A stretch of DNA of 7,648 nt from an uncultured Candidatus Nemicrothrix sp. (lineage in GTDB: Bacteria > Actinomycetota > Acidimicrobiia > Acidimicrobiales > Acidimicrobilacustridaceae). The stretch lies in NCBI GenBank assembly GCA_903827085.1, contig CAIKHC010000199.1, positions 1 through 7,648 of the forward strand, given 5' to 3'. The translations under genes were made by a program, and so were the position numbers. Each line of letters opens with the position of its first letter. The stretch's first letter is position 1. The notes beneath the pieces are model-generated. The model searched no databases and had not been told where the DNA came from. It worked only from the letters and a program-made list of their open reading frames with translations. This document shows, piece after piece, positions 1 through 5,677 of the stretch.

Positions 1-264
1 CGCCGCGATGATGACCGCCGCAAGAACGTGCAATAGCCCGCGGTTGCCTTCGGGAATGGCTTTGTCGATGATCTGGCGAAACAACAGGGCCGGAGCAAGC
101 CCAAGTAGCGCCTGGATCACGATGACGATCAGAAATGCTGTGATCGCCAATCGATACGGGCTGGTGTAGGAAAGAACTCGGAGGATTGTCCGGCGGCTGA
201 GCGACTTACCCGCGATCGCGTCGCGGTTGCCGGCCATCATTGAATGGAGCGAACTAGGCATCAT
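1..264 (-). CDS. ABC transporter transmembrane/ATP-binding subunit, N-terminal 88 codons (partial)
   Basis: The minus strand reads an open frame of 88 codons from ATG at 264 to the window edge, beginning MMPSSLHSMMAGNRDA. A basic stretch (about residues 20-38, SLSRRTILRVLSYTSPYR) leads into a hydrophobic helix at about 39-62, then the sequence FRQIIDKAIPEGN and the start of a second helix at about 77. A helix followed by a 'lF.qiID.aIP.gn' stretch is typical of the first transmembrane segment of ABC exporter half-transporters of the MsbA/multidrug type, which couple ATP hydrolysis to export across the inner membrane. The ATP-binding domain would lie outside the window, so substrate and even the fused architecture cannot be confirmed. 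No Shine-Dalgarno precedes the start. A second ATG follows directly, and codons 9-10 are also ATG (down to 235-240), so the start could be up to 9 codons later. It is the last gene of the leftward block. Confidence 0.7.
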   Translation of the reverse strand, partial: MMPSSLHSMMAGNRDAIAGKSLSRRTILRVLSYTSPYRLAITAFLIVIVIQALLGLAPALLFRQIIDKAIPEGNRGLLHVLAAVIIAA

Positions 265-273
265 GGTGGGTTC

Positions 274-279
274 AGGCTA
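274..279 (-). promoter_or_regulatory. Candidate -10 element for a near-leaderless ABC transporter mRNA
   Basis: The minus strand reads TAGCCT nine bases before the ATG at 264. It fits the actinobacterial TANNNT -10 consensus and would place the transcription start at or within a few bases of the start codon. No clear -35 hexamer is visible. The upstream hairpin at 297-317 would isolate it from tRNA-Ser(CGA) transcription. This is a sequence pattern only. Confidence 0.35.
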
Positions 280-296
280 CGGCCCTAAACGCGCTA

Positions 297-317
297 CCGG
301 CGCCTTGAAGGCGCCGG
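297..317 (-). terminator. GC-rich hairpin after tRNA-Ser(CGA), candidate terminator
   Basis: CCGGCGCC and GGCGCCGG form a perfect 8-bp stem around a 5-base loop (305-309). It starts six bases beyond the encoded CCA end of tRNA-Ser(CGA) on the minus strand. What follows on that strand (TAGCGCGTTTAGG) is not a real U-tract, so it is at best a weak or U-less intrinsic terminator. It could instead be a processing barrier. Position and stem strength are the only support. Confidence 0.4.
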
Positions 318-323
318 CGTTGG

Positions 324-413
324 TGGCGGAAAGTGAGGGATTCGAACCCTCGGTGACCCGAAGGCCACAACGGCTTTCGAGGCCGCCCCATTCGTCCGCT
401 CTGGCAACTTTCC
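324..413 (-). tRNA. tRNA-Ser (anticodon CGA)
   Basis: Class II tRNA of 90 bases including an encoded CCA (324-326 on the top strand). The acceptor arms GGAAAGT and ACTTTCC pair perfectly over 7 bp, with discriminator G. The anticodon stem GCGGC/GCCGT closes the loop CTCGAAA, so the anticodon is CGA (377-379 on the top strand), reading UCG serine codons. The long variable arm is a 6-bp stem (one G-U) capped by TTCG, the serine identity hallmark. The T arm is GAGGG-TTCGAAT-CCCTC. It lies downstream of tadA in the same direction, and probably has its own promoter because a TAGTGT hexamer sits 7 bases before its 5' end. Confidence 0.96.
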
Positions 414-420
414 GTCTTCG

Positions 421-426
421 ACACTA
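421..426 (-). promoter_or_regulatory. Candidate -10 element of tRNA-Ser(CGA)
   Basis: The minus strand reads TAGTGT, then seven bases, then the first base of the mature tRNA at 413. A TTGGCC (446-451, minus) lies 19 bases further upstream and matches TTGACA at four positions, though the spacer is long. If used, transcription would start at or within about a base of the mature 5' end, leaving little or no leader for RNase P. Confidence 0.35.
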
Positions 427-428
427 GT

Positions 429-449
429 GGCCGCCCTTCGAAGGGGGCC
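429..449 (-). terminator. Hairpin between tadA and tRNA-Ser(CGA), possible terminator
   Basis: GGCC-CCCT-TCGA-AGGG-C-GGCC folds into an 8-bp stem with one bulged C; its core CCCTTCGAAGGG is a 12-base palindrome. It lies about 27 bases after the tadA stop, before the tRNA. There is no U-tract on the minus strand, so termination is only a suggestion. It also overlaps the spacer between the tentative -35 and -10 of the tRNA, so it could be an operator instead. Confidence 0.28.
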
Positions 450-475
450 AACGCGGGTCTGGTACAGGTTCTGGG

Positions 476-949
476 TCAGCGAAGACCAGCAAAGTAGGAA
501 GACAGCAATTCGCTGCACTCCTCGACCCGCACATCGGAAGTCGTCGCGAACTCATGATTGAGTCGAGGATCGCTGCCCAAGTGATAGAGCGAACCGCACG
601 CACCGTTTTCGTAGCTGCGAGCGCCAAATACGACACGTCCGACGCGGGCATTGACCATGAGGCCAGCACACATCGCGCACGGTTCGAGCGTGACCACCAC
701 CGTGGCGTTCTCGAGTCGCCAGGAACCAACCGCGGCAGCCGCATCGCGAACAGCCAGAAGTTCCGCGTGCGAAGTGGGGTCTTGGGACTGTTCACGCTCG
801 TTATGACGTTGAGCGACGACCTTGCCATCGATCACAACAACGGCGCCGATCGGAACTTCACCCTTCTTGCCCGCGAGTCGCGCTTGTTCGAGCGCGAGGC
901 CCATGAGGTCGTGATCGGAGAGTGCGGGGGCATCGACTGCGTCTCCCAT
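476..949 (-). CDS. tadA: tRNA-specific adenosine deaminase TadA
   Basis: Cytosolic zinc enzyme that deaminates adenosine to inosine at wobble position 34 of tRNA-Arg(ACG), allowing one tRNA to read CGU, CGC and CGA. With the ATG at 949 it has 157 residues. The CDA/TadA signature is complete: SHAEL (zinc ligand His61, proton-shuttle Glu63) and EPCAMCAG (ligands Cys91 and Cys94), with Asn50 in AQRHN. These sit four positions after E. coli His57, Glu59, Cys87, Cys90 and Asn46. The GEVPIGAVVV strand and a C-terminal helix (about 140-157) complete the fold. An in-frame GTG at 964 adds five residues; I prefer 949 because GGAG (955-958) lies five bases upstream and the length then fits the family better. 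The gene begins about 35 bases after the CCA end of tRNA-Ser(GGA) and is probably cotranscribed with it. Confidence 0.95.
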   Translation of the reverse strand: MGDAVDAPALSDHDLMGLALEQARLAGKKGEVPIGAVVVIDGKVVAQRHNEREQSQDPTSHAELLAVRDAAAAVGSWRLENATVVVTLEPCAMCAGLMVNARVGRVVFGARSYENGACGSLYHLGSDPRLNHEFATTSDVRVEECSELLSSYFAGLR

Positions 950-983
950 TTCGTCTCCGATCACGTTTCTCTCAAAGCATTAT

Positions 984-1071
984 TGGCGGAGGGAGTGGGA
1001 TTCGAACCCACGGTGAGTTTCCCCACACACGCTTTCCAAGCGTGCCGATTCGGCCGCTCTCGCACCCCTCC
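984..1071 (-). tRNA. tRNA-Ser (anticodon GGA)
   Basis: Class II tRNA of 88 bases with encoded CCA (984-986 on the top strand). The acceptor GGAGGGG pairs with TCCCTCC (last pair G-U), discriminator G. The anticodon stem CACGC/GCGTG encloses loop TTGGAAA, giving anticodon GGA (1035-1037), which reads UCC and UCU. The long variable arm pairs GTGGGG against the CTCAC side, and the T arm is GTGGG-TTCGAAT-CCCAC. It is the first gene of the leftward block and is followed closely by tadA. A tRNA-Ser next to SRP RNA and dnaX is a common bacterial arrangement. Confidence 0.96.
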
Positions 1072-1112
1072 CGGGGACCAACCGGCAGGGCCGAATGGCA
1101 TTCCAGTCCGAC

Positions 1113-1122
1113 AGGGTATCGT
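1113..1122. promoter_or_regulatory. Possible back-to-back -10 elements between tRNA-Ser(GGA) and SRP RNA
   Basis: On the minus strand 1118-1113 reads TACCCT. On the plus strand 1117-1122 reads TATCGT. Both fit TANNNT, and they share the TA at 1117-1118. The leftward start would fall about 34 bases before tRNA-Ser(GGA), and the rightward start about 12 bases before the SRP RNA helix. No convincing -35 box is seen for either. An 11-base palindrome, GAATG-G-CATTC (1093-1103), lies alongside. Confidence 0.25.
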
Positions 1123-1141
1123 TCCTCCAGACCCGCTCTCG

Positions 1142-1253
1142 CGTGTGGCGGTCGGGTCCTGTGCAATCGGAACCCGCGAATCGAGTCAGGGCCGGAAGGC
1201 AGCAGCTCTCAACGGGACCACCGATGTGCCGCAGGTCGCCTGACCGTCACACG
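1142..1253 (+). ncRNA. ffs: Signal recognition particle RNA, small (4.5S) type
   Basis: RNA scaffold of the SRP; it binds Ffh and targets nascent membrane and secreted proteins to FtsY and the translocon. The conserved domain IV apex is present: GCC-GGAA-GGC tetraloop stem (1191-1200), preceded by GTCAGG and followed by AGCAGC, the symmetric and asymmetric loops that bind the Ffh M domain. Below it pair CCCG/CGGG (1173-1176 with 1213-1216), ATCGG/CCGAT (1166-1170 with 1221-1225) and CCTG/CAGG (1158-1161 with 1232-1235). The ends are my choice: CGTGTGGCGGTC (1142-1153) pairs fully with GACCGTCACACG (1242-1253), one G-U. An alternative closing helix is 1147-1153 with 1234-1240, so the true ends may differ by some bases. 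No Alu-domain extension is apparent. dnaX follows on the same strand. Confidence 0.93.
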
Positions 1254-1298
1254 GGGGAGCGGGTCGTTTCGCGCCCCAAACCCGATCCAACTTCGGGT
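1254..1298 (+). terminator. Two small hairpins between SRP RNA and dnaX
   Basis: GGGGAGCG (1254-1261) pairs with CGCGCCCC (1270-1277) with one A-G mismatch, directly after the SRP RNA closing helix. A second perfect 6-bp hairpin, ACCCGA/TCGGGT (1280-1285 with 1293-1298), follows. Neither has a U-tract, but the position fits 3'-end formation for the SRP RNA before the separate dnaX promoter. Confidence 0.3.
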
Positions 1299-1320
1299 GA
1301 TGGCAGTCCCAGCCGATCGG

Positions 1321-1326
1321 TAGGCT
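1321..1326 (+). promoter_or_regulatory. Candidate -10 element for leaderless dnaX mRNA
   Basis: TAGGCT is followed by seven C-rich bases and then the dnaX ATG. No Shine-Dalgarno is present in the 20 bases before the ATG. Transcription initiating 7-8 bases after the hexamer would start at the ATG itself. No clear -35 box is seen. The context CGGTAG...CCCC..ATG closely resembles that before ccrA. Confidence 0.38.
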
Positions 1327-1333
1327 CGCCCCG

Positions 1334-3274
1334 ATGTCCTACCAGTCGCTCTACCGCCGTTACCGCCCGACCCGCTTCAGCGAGGTCCGTGGTCAAGAGC
1401 ACCTCGTCTCGGCACTTCGCAACGCCGTCACCGAAGACCGACTCGGTCACGCATACCTCTTCTCTGGGCCCCGCGGTACAGGCAAGACCTCAACCGCTCG
1501 CATCTTGTCCAAGGTCCTCAACTGCGAGAACCCAGCCGGGGGCGAACCCTGCTGCGTGTGCGACTCCTGCCTTTCAATCGATGCCGGCACAAGTTTCGAT
1601 GTGCATGAACTTGACGCCGCCTCTAATAACGGTGTCGATGCGATTCGCGATCTCATTTCAAGTGCGTCGCTCGCAACTCCCGGCCGTTACAAGGTGTACA
1701 TCCTCGATGAAGTCCACATGCTCTCGACTGCCGCGTCGAACGCATTGTTGAAGACGCTCGAAGAACCGCCTTCGCATGTCATCTTCGTGTTGGCCACCAC
1801 CGACCCCCAGAAGGTGCTGCCCACCATCCGCAGTCGCACACAACATTTCGAAGTTCATTTACTTTCGGCTGCCGATCTCGAAGGACTTGTCGACCACGTC
1901 GTTGCCGATGCTGGTCTTGAACTTTCACCCGAAGGCCGCACCTATGTCTTGCGCGTTGGCGCTGGCTCCGCACGCGACACACTTTCGGCACTCGATCGCG
2001 TTGTCGCTGCCGGCGGAATCCCCGATTCCGAAGATGCCGTCGACGAACTTGTCGAAGCATTGTGCGAACGTGACACCGGTCGTGCGCTCATTGCCGTCGA
2101 AGGCGCGCTCTCTCGTGGTCGTAATCCACGCGTTCTTGGCGAAGCGCTCATTGCCCGACTTCGCGACGTGTTTCTTGCTTCGGTTGGCGCCGACCTTTCG
2201 CGTCTGACCGACACCGACCGCGCTCGCGCTACGGAACAAGGCCGTCGTCTCGGTGCTGCTGGCGCAACTCGCGCACTCGAATCACTCGGCGAAGCATTCG
2301 TTGGCATCCAAGACGCTCTCGACCCACGCATTCCACTTGAGGTCGCACTCGTACGTCTCACCCGCGACGATGCCGACGTTTCACTTTCGTCATTGGCCGA
2401 TCGCATCTCTCGTCTTGAACGCGGTGGCGTTGTCGCGGCCGTCGATCCTGCACTTGCGAGCCCTGGTCCGGCCCGCCCGACTGCACCGCCCCCTCCGGTT
2501 GCCAACGACGACACCGACGACGAACCCGCCGATGGCAGCGCAATGCCCGCAGCCGGTAGCCGTCCCGCCGATGTCGCTCGCCAAGAACTCGCTCGTCGCT
2601 CTGGCGCTGAAGAGGGCGGGCGCCCTGCGCGACCAGCCGCTCGTCCGGCGCCCGCCAGACCTGCACGACCCGCCCGGCCCGGTTCTGCGCCCGCAGCGTC
2701 GACAACAAGTACTCCTGCCGCACCGGCACCTGAGCCAACGCCAACGCCTGAAGCACAAGCCGAACCAACGCCTGAGCCACAAGCTGCAGCACAACCAGCA
2801 GCCGACGCAACACCGGCTGCCGCACCAGCACCAGCGCCTACGGGCGGGGTAATGCCCGCACTCGTCGATCTCACGCGCATCTGGAGCGACACGCTCCTTC
2901 CCTCCCTCCCCCAACGATCTCGCGCCCGGTTCTCTGGCGGCCATTGGGTCGAGGTCTCCGACGGTGTCGCCGTGTTCGGGCTTCCCAACGAACCGCACGC
3001 AACGCGCTGTGAAGAACTCCGCCCCGAGGTCGAGTCAATGTTGTCGGCGCATTTCGGCACAACGGTTCCCATTCGACTCGTTGTCGATGGTTCGGCTCCC
3101 GATCCCTCAGCACCTCGCGTTGTCGCCGCTTCGCGCCGAGCCGCCGCCGACGAAAACCCAGTCGACGAATCCATCGACCTCGACGACCTCACGAATGCCC
3201 GAGGAACAGCGACTGCGGGCGTCGACCGCATCGCTGCTGTGTTCCCCGGCGCTTCACTCGTCGACGACGAATAA
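1334..3274 (+). CDS. dnaX: DNA polymerase III subunit gamma/tau (DnaX)
   Basis: AAA+ clamp-loader ATPase of the replicative polymerase; it loads the beta sliding clamp and, through its C-terminus, links the replisome. It has 646 residues, close to full-length tau (643 in E. coli). Visible motifs: Walker A GPRGTGKT (45-52), a zinc-binding module Cys64/73/76/79, Walker B ILDEVH (123-128), the ATTDP sensor segment (155-159) and the Arg-finger motif SRT (167-169, SRC in E. coli) followed by QHFEV. Clamp-loader domains II and III run to about 365. A low-complexity Ala/Pro/Arg linker fills about 371-506, with an RPARPAARPAPARP tract and later a PTPE.QA repeat. A folded C-terminal domain (507-590) and a conserved tail GVDRIAAVFPGASLVDDE follow. 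The start at 1334 gives the canonical MSYQSLYRRYRP opening; it has no Shine-Dalgarno. ybaB follows 33 bases later. Confidence 0.97.
   Translation: MSYQSLYRRYRPTRFSEVRGQEHLVSALRNAVTEDRLGHAYLFSGPRGTGKTSTARILSKVLNCENPAGGEPCCVCDSCLSIDAGTSFDVHELDAASNNGVDAIRDLISSASLATPGRYKVYILDEVHMLSTAASNALLKTLEEPPSHVIFVLATTDPQKVLPTIRSRTQHFEVHLLSAADLEGLVDHVVADAGLELSPEGRTYVLRVGAGSARDTLSALDRVVAAGGIPDSEDAVDELVEALCERDTGRALIAVEGALSRGRNPRVLGEALIARLRDVFLASVGADLSRLTDTDRARATEQGRRLGAAGATRALESLGEAFVGIQDALDPRIPLEVALVRLTRDDADVSLSSLADRISRLERGGVVAAVDPALASPGPARPTAPPPPVANDDTDDEPADGSAMPAAGSRPADVARQELARRSGAEEGGRPARPAARPAPARPARPARPGSAPAASTTSTPAAPAPEPTPTPEAQAEPTPEPQAAAQPAADATPAAAPAPAPTGGVMPALVDLTRIWSDTLLPSLPQRSRARFSGGHWVEVSDGVAVFGLPNEPHATRCEELRPEVESMLSAHFGTTVPIRLVVDGSAPDPSAPRVVAASRRAAADENPVDESIDLDDLTNARGTATAGVDRIAAVFPGASLVDDE
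2741..2784 (+). repeat. 24-bp-period tandem repeat in the dnaX linker
   Basis: CCAACGCCTGAAGCACAAGC (2741-2760) recurs as CCAACGCCTGAGCCACAAGC (2765-2784), 18 of 20 bases identical, with a 24-bp period that keeps frame. It encodes PTPEAQAE followed by PTPEPQAA in the disordered linker. A-ending Ala and Pro codons (GCA, CCA) are unusually dense here compared with the rest of dnaX. This looks like in-frame linker expansion. Confidence 0.6.
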
Positions 3275-3307
3275 ACCCCCTACCCCTTCGCCCCTCCGGG
3301 AGCCCAC

Positions 3308-3721
3308 ATGTCAGATCAGTTCGATCTCGGTTCGATGTTGAGCCAGGCCATGGCCATGCAGCAGCAGTTCGAAGACGCCCGAGCCCAAGCAGCGGCACGC
3401 GAATTCATCGGACAAGCGGGCGGCGGCGCTGTCGCCATCCGCATCACCGGCGGCCTTCATGTACTCAACGTTTCAATCTCGCCAGAAGCTGTCGACCCTG
3501 CAGACGTACCAATGCTTGAAGACCTCGTGCTCGCAGCGTTTCACGATGCGCTTGCGCAGATCGACGCGATGCAACAAGAGGTGCTCGGCCCATTCCAAAA
3601 CGCAGGCATGCCCGACCTTGGTGACCTCGGGGGCCTGGTCGACCTTGAAGCGCTCGGACTCTTCGGCACTTCCGACGACATCATCGAAATCGACACACCG
3701 AATCCCGGCGACCGCGCGTGA
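3308..3721 (+). CDS. ybaB: YbaB/EbfC family nucleoid-associated protein
   Basis: Small dimeric DNA-binding protein of the YbaB/EbfC family, thought to bind DNA as a 'tweezer' dimer and act as a nucleoid protein. It is usually encoded between dnaX and recR, as here. The 137 residues show the family layout: an N-terminal helix with [21 protein letters not shown] (10-30; quoted region is helical and Gln-rich), a [23 protein letters not shown] beta region (38-60), and a C-terminal helix [20 protein letters not shown] (69-88). Family members are commonly 100-115 residues; this one has an extra acidic, Gly/Leu-rich tail from about 100 ([20 protein letters not shown]). GGGAG lies five bases before the ATG at 3308. 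The stop overlaps the recR start by four bases (GTGA), so the two are probably translationally coupled. Confidence 0.93.
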   Translation: MSDQFDLGSMLSQAMAMQQQFEDARAQAAAREFIGQAGGGAVAIRITGGLHVLNVSISPEAVDPADVPMLEDLVLAAFHDALAQIDAMQQEVLGPFQNAGMPDLGDLGGLVDLEALGLFGTSDDIIEIDTPNPGDRA

Positions 3722-4320
3722 GCGTGTACGCCGGTCCGGTTCAGGACCTCATCGACGAACTCGGTCGGCTTCCTGGCGTTGGCCCAAAGTCGGCACAACG
3801 CATCGCGTTCCACATCCTGAAACTGTCTACCGAGGACGCACTCAGAATCGCCACAGCAATTGCTGTCATGAAAGAGCGCGTCAGTTTCTGCACCATTTGT
3901 TTCAACATCTCCGAAGGAGACGCGTGCGGGATCTGTAGCGATACCCGTCGCGAAACAAGTGTGGTGTGTGTTGTTGAAGAACCTCGCGACATCGTCGCGG
4001 TTGAGAAGACCGGCGAATACCGCGGTCGCTATCACGTGCTGCAAGGAGCGATAAGCCCCATCGAAGGCATCGGCCCCGATCAGTTGCGCGTCAAAGAACT
4101 TCTTGCCCGCATCGAACCCGAAGGCATCGAAGAAGTCATTCTTTGCACGAACCCAAACATCGAAGGCGAAGCCACAGCGATGTACTTGGGCCGCTTACTG
4201 AAACCACTCGGCATTCGCGTCACACGAATTGCCAGCGGACTACCTGTCGGTGGCGACCTCGAGTACGCAGACGAGCTCACACTCGGCCGCGCCCTCGAGG
4301 GTCGCCGCGACGTCGACTAA
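3718..4320 (+). CDS. recR: Recombination mediator protein RecR
   Basis: Ring-forming DNA-binding partner of RecO/RecF that helps load RecA on SSB-coated gaps. At 200 residues it is the usual RecR length. Domains in order: helix-hairpin-helix [17 protein letters not shown] (18-34); a C4 zinc module, Cys58-x2-Cys61 and Cys70-x2-Cys73; a Toprim domain from about 82 ([11 protein letters not shown]) through [11 protein letters not shown] (144-154); and a C-terminal Walker-B-like and oligomerisation segment, [20 protein letters not shown] (170-189). It starts with GTG inside the end of ybaB and has no Shine-Dalgarno of its own, so translation probably depends on coupling. Its TAA is directly adjacent to the stop codon of the convergent thiolase. 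Confidence 0.97.
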   Translation: MSVYAGPVQDLIDELGRLPGVGPKSAQRIAFHILKLSTEDALRIATAIAVMKERVSFCTICFNISEGDACGICSDTRRETSVVCVVEEPRDIVAVEKTGEYRGRYHVLQGAISPIEGIGPDQLRVKELLARIEPEGIEEVILCTNPNIEGEATAMYLGRLLKPLGIRVTRIASGLPVGGDLEYADELTLGRALEGRRDVD

Positions 4321-5502
4321 CTAGATCGACTCAAGAAGGATGGCGTCGCCCTGACCGCCACCACCGCAGAGTGCCGCAGCACCCTTGCCGCCACCGCGAC
4401 GCTTGAGTTCCATAAGGATGTGCAGTGCAACGCGTGTGCCTGACATGCCAATGGGATGACCAAGTGCGATTGCGCCACCATTCACGTTGGTGATTTCGTC
4501 GGTGATGCCGAGCTTGGCCATTGATGCAACACCAACGGCAGCAAATGCTTCGTTGAGTTCGAACAGGTCGAGATCGCTGACCTTCATACCCACGCGATCA
4601 AGTGCATTGTTGATTGCATTTGCTGGCTGATCGAGAAGCGAAGCATCGGGGCCAGCAACCTGGCCGTAACCAATGATGCGACCAAGCGGCGTGATTCCAA
4701 GACGCTCAGCGGCTGCTTCCGAAGCAACGATGACAGCGGCGCCACCATCGGAAATCTGCGACGCATTGCCCGCAGTGATATTGCCGGCCTTGTCGAATGC
4801 GGGACGGAGACCGCTCAGTGAGTCATAGGTGGACTCTGCGCGAACACCTTCGTCGACGGAGAACAACTTGGGGTCGCCCTTGCGCTGCGGAATCTCAACG
4901 TTGACGATTTCGTCATTGAAGAGGCCATCGGTCTGGGCCTTGACTGCACGAGCGTGCGAGAGAGCGGCAAGTGCATCCTGTGATTCACGACTAAGGCCCG
5001 CAGTCGCGGCGTACTTCTCGGTGCCCGCACCCATGGCCAACTGATCAATGGCGCAGAACAAGCCGTCGAACATCATTGAGTCGACAACCTTGCCGTCACC
5101 CATGCGCAGACCGGCACGTGCTCCTGGCATGAGATACGGCGCGTTGGTCATGGACTCCATGCCGCCGGCGACAACAATGTCGGCTTCGCCGGACTGGATG
5201 TAGAGGTCGGCGAGATGGATCGCGTTAAGCCCCGAGAGGCACACCTTGTTCACGGTGGTTGACGGAACCGACATCGGGATGCCGGCCTTGGTCGATGCCT
5301 GGCGAGCTGTCATCTGACCGGCGCCGCCCAAGAGCACCTGGCCCATGAAGACGTAGTCGACCTCATCTGGGGTAAGCCCGGCGCGCTGAAGCGCAGCGCG
5401 AATAGCAATTGCGCCGAGGTCGGTGGCTTCGAATCCGGCGAGTGCGCCAGAAAGCTTGCCGATAGGAGTACGGGCGCCAGCGAGAATGACCGATCCAGCC
5501 AT
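4321..5502 (-). CDS. Acetyl-CoA C-acetyltransferase (biosynthetic-type thiolase)
   Basis: Thiolase that interconverts two acetyl-CoA with acetoacetyl-CoA and CoA. It has 393 residues, the standard length of tetrameric biosynthetic thiolases (AtoB/PhaA/ThlA). All active-site signatures are present: nucleophile Cys88 in NKVCLSG, NEAFA (317-321), GGAIALGHPIGMSG with catalytic His349, and the second catalytic Cys379 in ALCGGGGQGDA. VAGGMESMTNAPY (111-123) is also typical. The family also includes longer-chain 3-ketoacyl thiolases, so exact chain-length preference is inferred; next to ccrA, supply of acetoacetyl-CoA for the ethylmalonyl-CoA pathway is the natural role. I chose the ATG at 5502 because GGAGG (5510-5514) lies seven bases upstream and MAGSVILAGARTP is the usual N-terminus. 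The gene is divergent from ccrA and ends with no gap against recR. Confidence 0.94.
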   Translation of the reverse strand: MAGSVILAGARTPIGKLSGALAGFEATDLGAIAIRAALQRAGLTPDEVDYVFMGQVLLGGAGQMTARQASTKAGIPMSVPSTTVNKVCLSGLNAIHLADLYIQSGEADIVVAGGMESMTNAPYLMPGARAGLRMGDGKVVDSMMFDGLFCAIDQLAMGAGTEKYAATAGLSRESQDALAALSHARAVKAQTDGLFNDEIVNVEIPQRKGDPKLFSVDEGVRAESTYDSLSGLRPAFDKAGNITAGNASQISDGGAAVIVASEAAAERLGITPLGRIIGYGQVAGPDASLLDQPANAINNALDRVGMKVSDLDLFELNEAFAAVGVASMAKLGITDEITNVNGGAIALGHPIGMSGTRVALHILMELKRRGGGKGAAALCGGGGQGDAILLESI

Positions 5503-5509
5503 GTCTGAA

Positions 5510-5514
5510 CCTCC
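5510..5514 (-). promoter_or_regulatory. Strong Shine-Dalgarno of the thiolase gene
   Basis: The minus strand reads TTGGAGGTTCAGAC before ATG, with GGAGG spaced seven bases from the start at 5502. It fixes the start and rules out the 29-codon upstream extension of the open frame to 5589. Confidence 0.8.
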
Positions 5515-5561
5515 AAGAGGATGAGTACCTAGCCGCCAACTCAGACAGGTGGTCGGCTGGA

Positions 5562-5577
5562 GGGACGGTGATGTCCC
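5562..5577. promoter_or_regulatory. Inverted repeat in the thiolase/ccrA divergent region
   Basis: GGGAC (5562-5566) and GTCCC (5573-5577) form an inverted repeat with a six-base spacer, inside the 175-base region between the two divergent starts (5503-5677). The same region carries a direct repeat CATGGCCT at 5615-5622 and 5638-5645. Either could be a regulator site or a leader hairpin for the thiolase mRNA; both are short and could be chance. Confidence 0.22.
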
Positions 5578-5663
5578 GGGGCAAAACACTACCCGTCGGT
5601 AACTCGCGGGGCCTCATGGCCTTGGGGTCAGCGATCACATGGCCTCTCGAGTGGCGGAAACGG

Positions 5664-5669
5664 TAGCGT
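5664..5669 (+). promoter_or_regulatory. Candidate -10 element for leaderless ccrA mRNA
   Basis: TAGCGT lies eight bases before the ATG at 5678, within CGGTAGCGTTCGGCCCCATG. There is no Shine-Dalgarno. The arrangement resembles the region before dnaX (CGGTAGGCTCGCCCCGATG). A start at the A of ATG or a base before would be leaderless. No -35 box is obvious. Confidence 0.38.
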
Positions 5670-5677
5670 TCGGCCCC

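Noticed and set aside
554..1323. Plus-strand open frames over tadA, tRNA-Ser(GGA) and SRP RNA
   Set aside because: They run across a convincing tRNA and SRP RNA and antisense to tadA, so they are shadows.
2253..2852. 199-codon plus-strand frame inside dnaX
   Set aside because: It is an out-of-frame reading of the repetitive Ala/Pro linker, giving His/Gln/Pro-rich low-complexity sequence with no start signal.
1942..3231. 429-codon open frame on the minus strand opposite dnaX
   Set aside because: Its product is low-complexity Ala/Ser/Arg/Gly-rich with no recognisable domain, as expected from the antisense of a GC-rich gene; dnaX on the plus strand is unambiguous.
1334..3274. Programmed frameshift producing a short gamma form of DnaX
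   Set aside because: I found no A AAA AAG-type slippery run with a following stem-loop; the coding sequence has essentially no homopolymeric A tracts.
5503..5589. 29-codon N-terminal extension of the thiolase
   Set aside because: The extension (MFCPGTSPS...) has no family counterpart, and GGAGG is correctly placed for the ATG at 5502.
5639..5677. 13-codon N-terminal extension of ccrA
   Set aside because: Known Ccr proteins begin at the equivalent of MQKIIDAI; the extension overlaps the candidate -10 element and has no Shine-Dalgarno.
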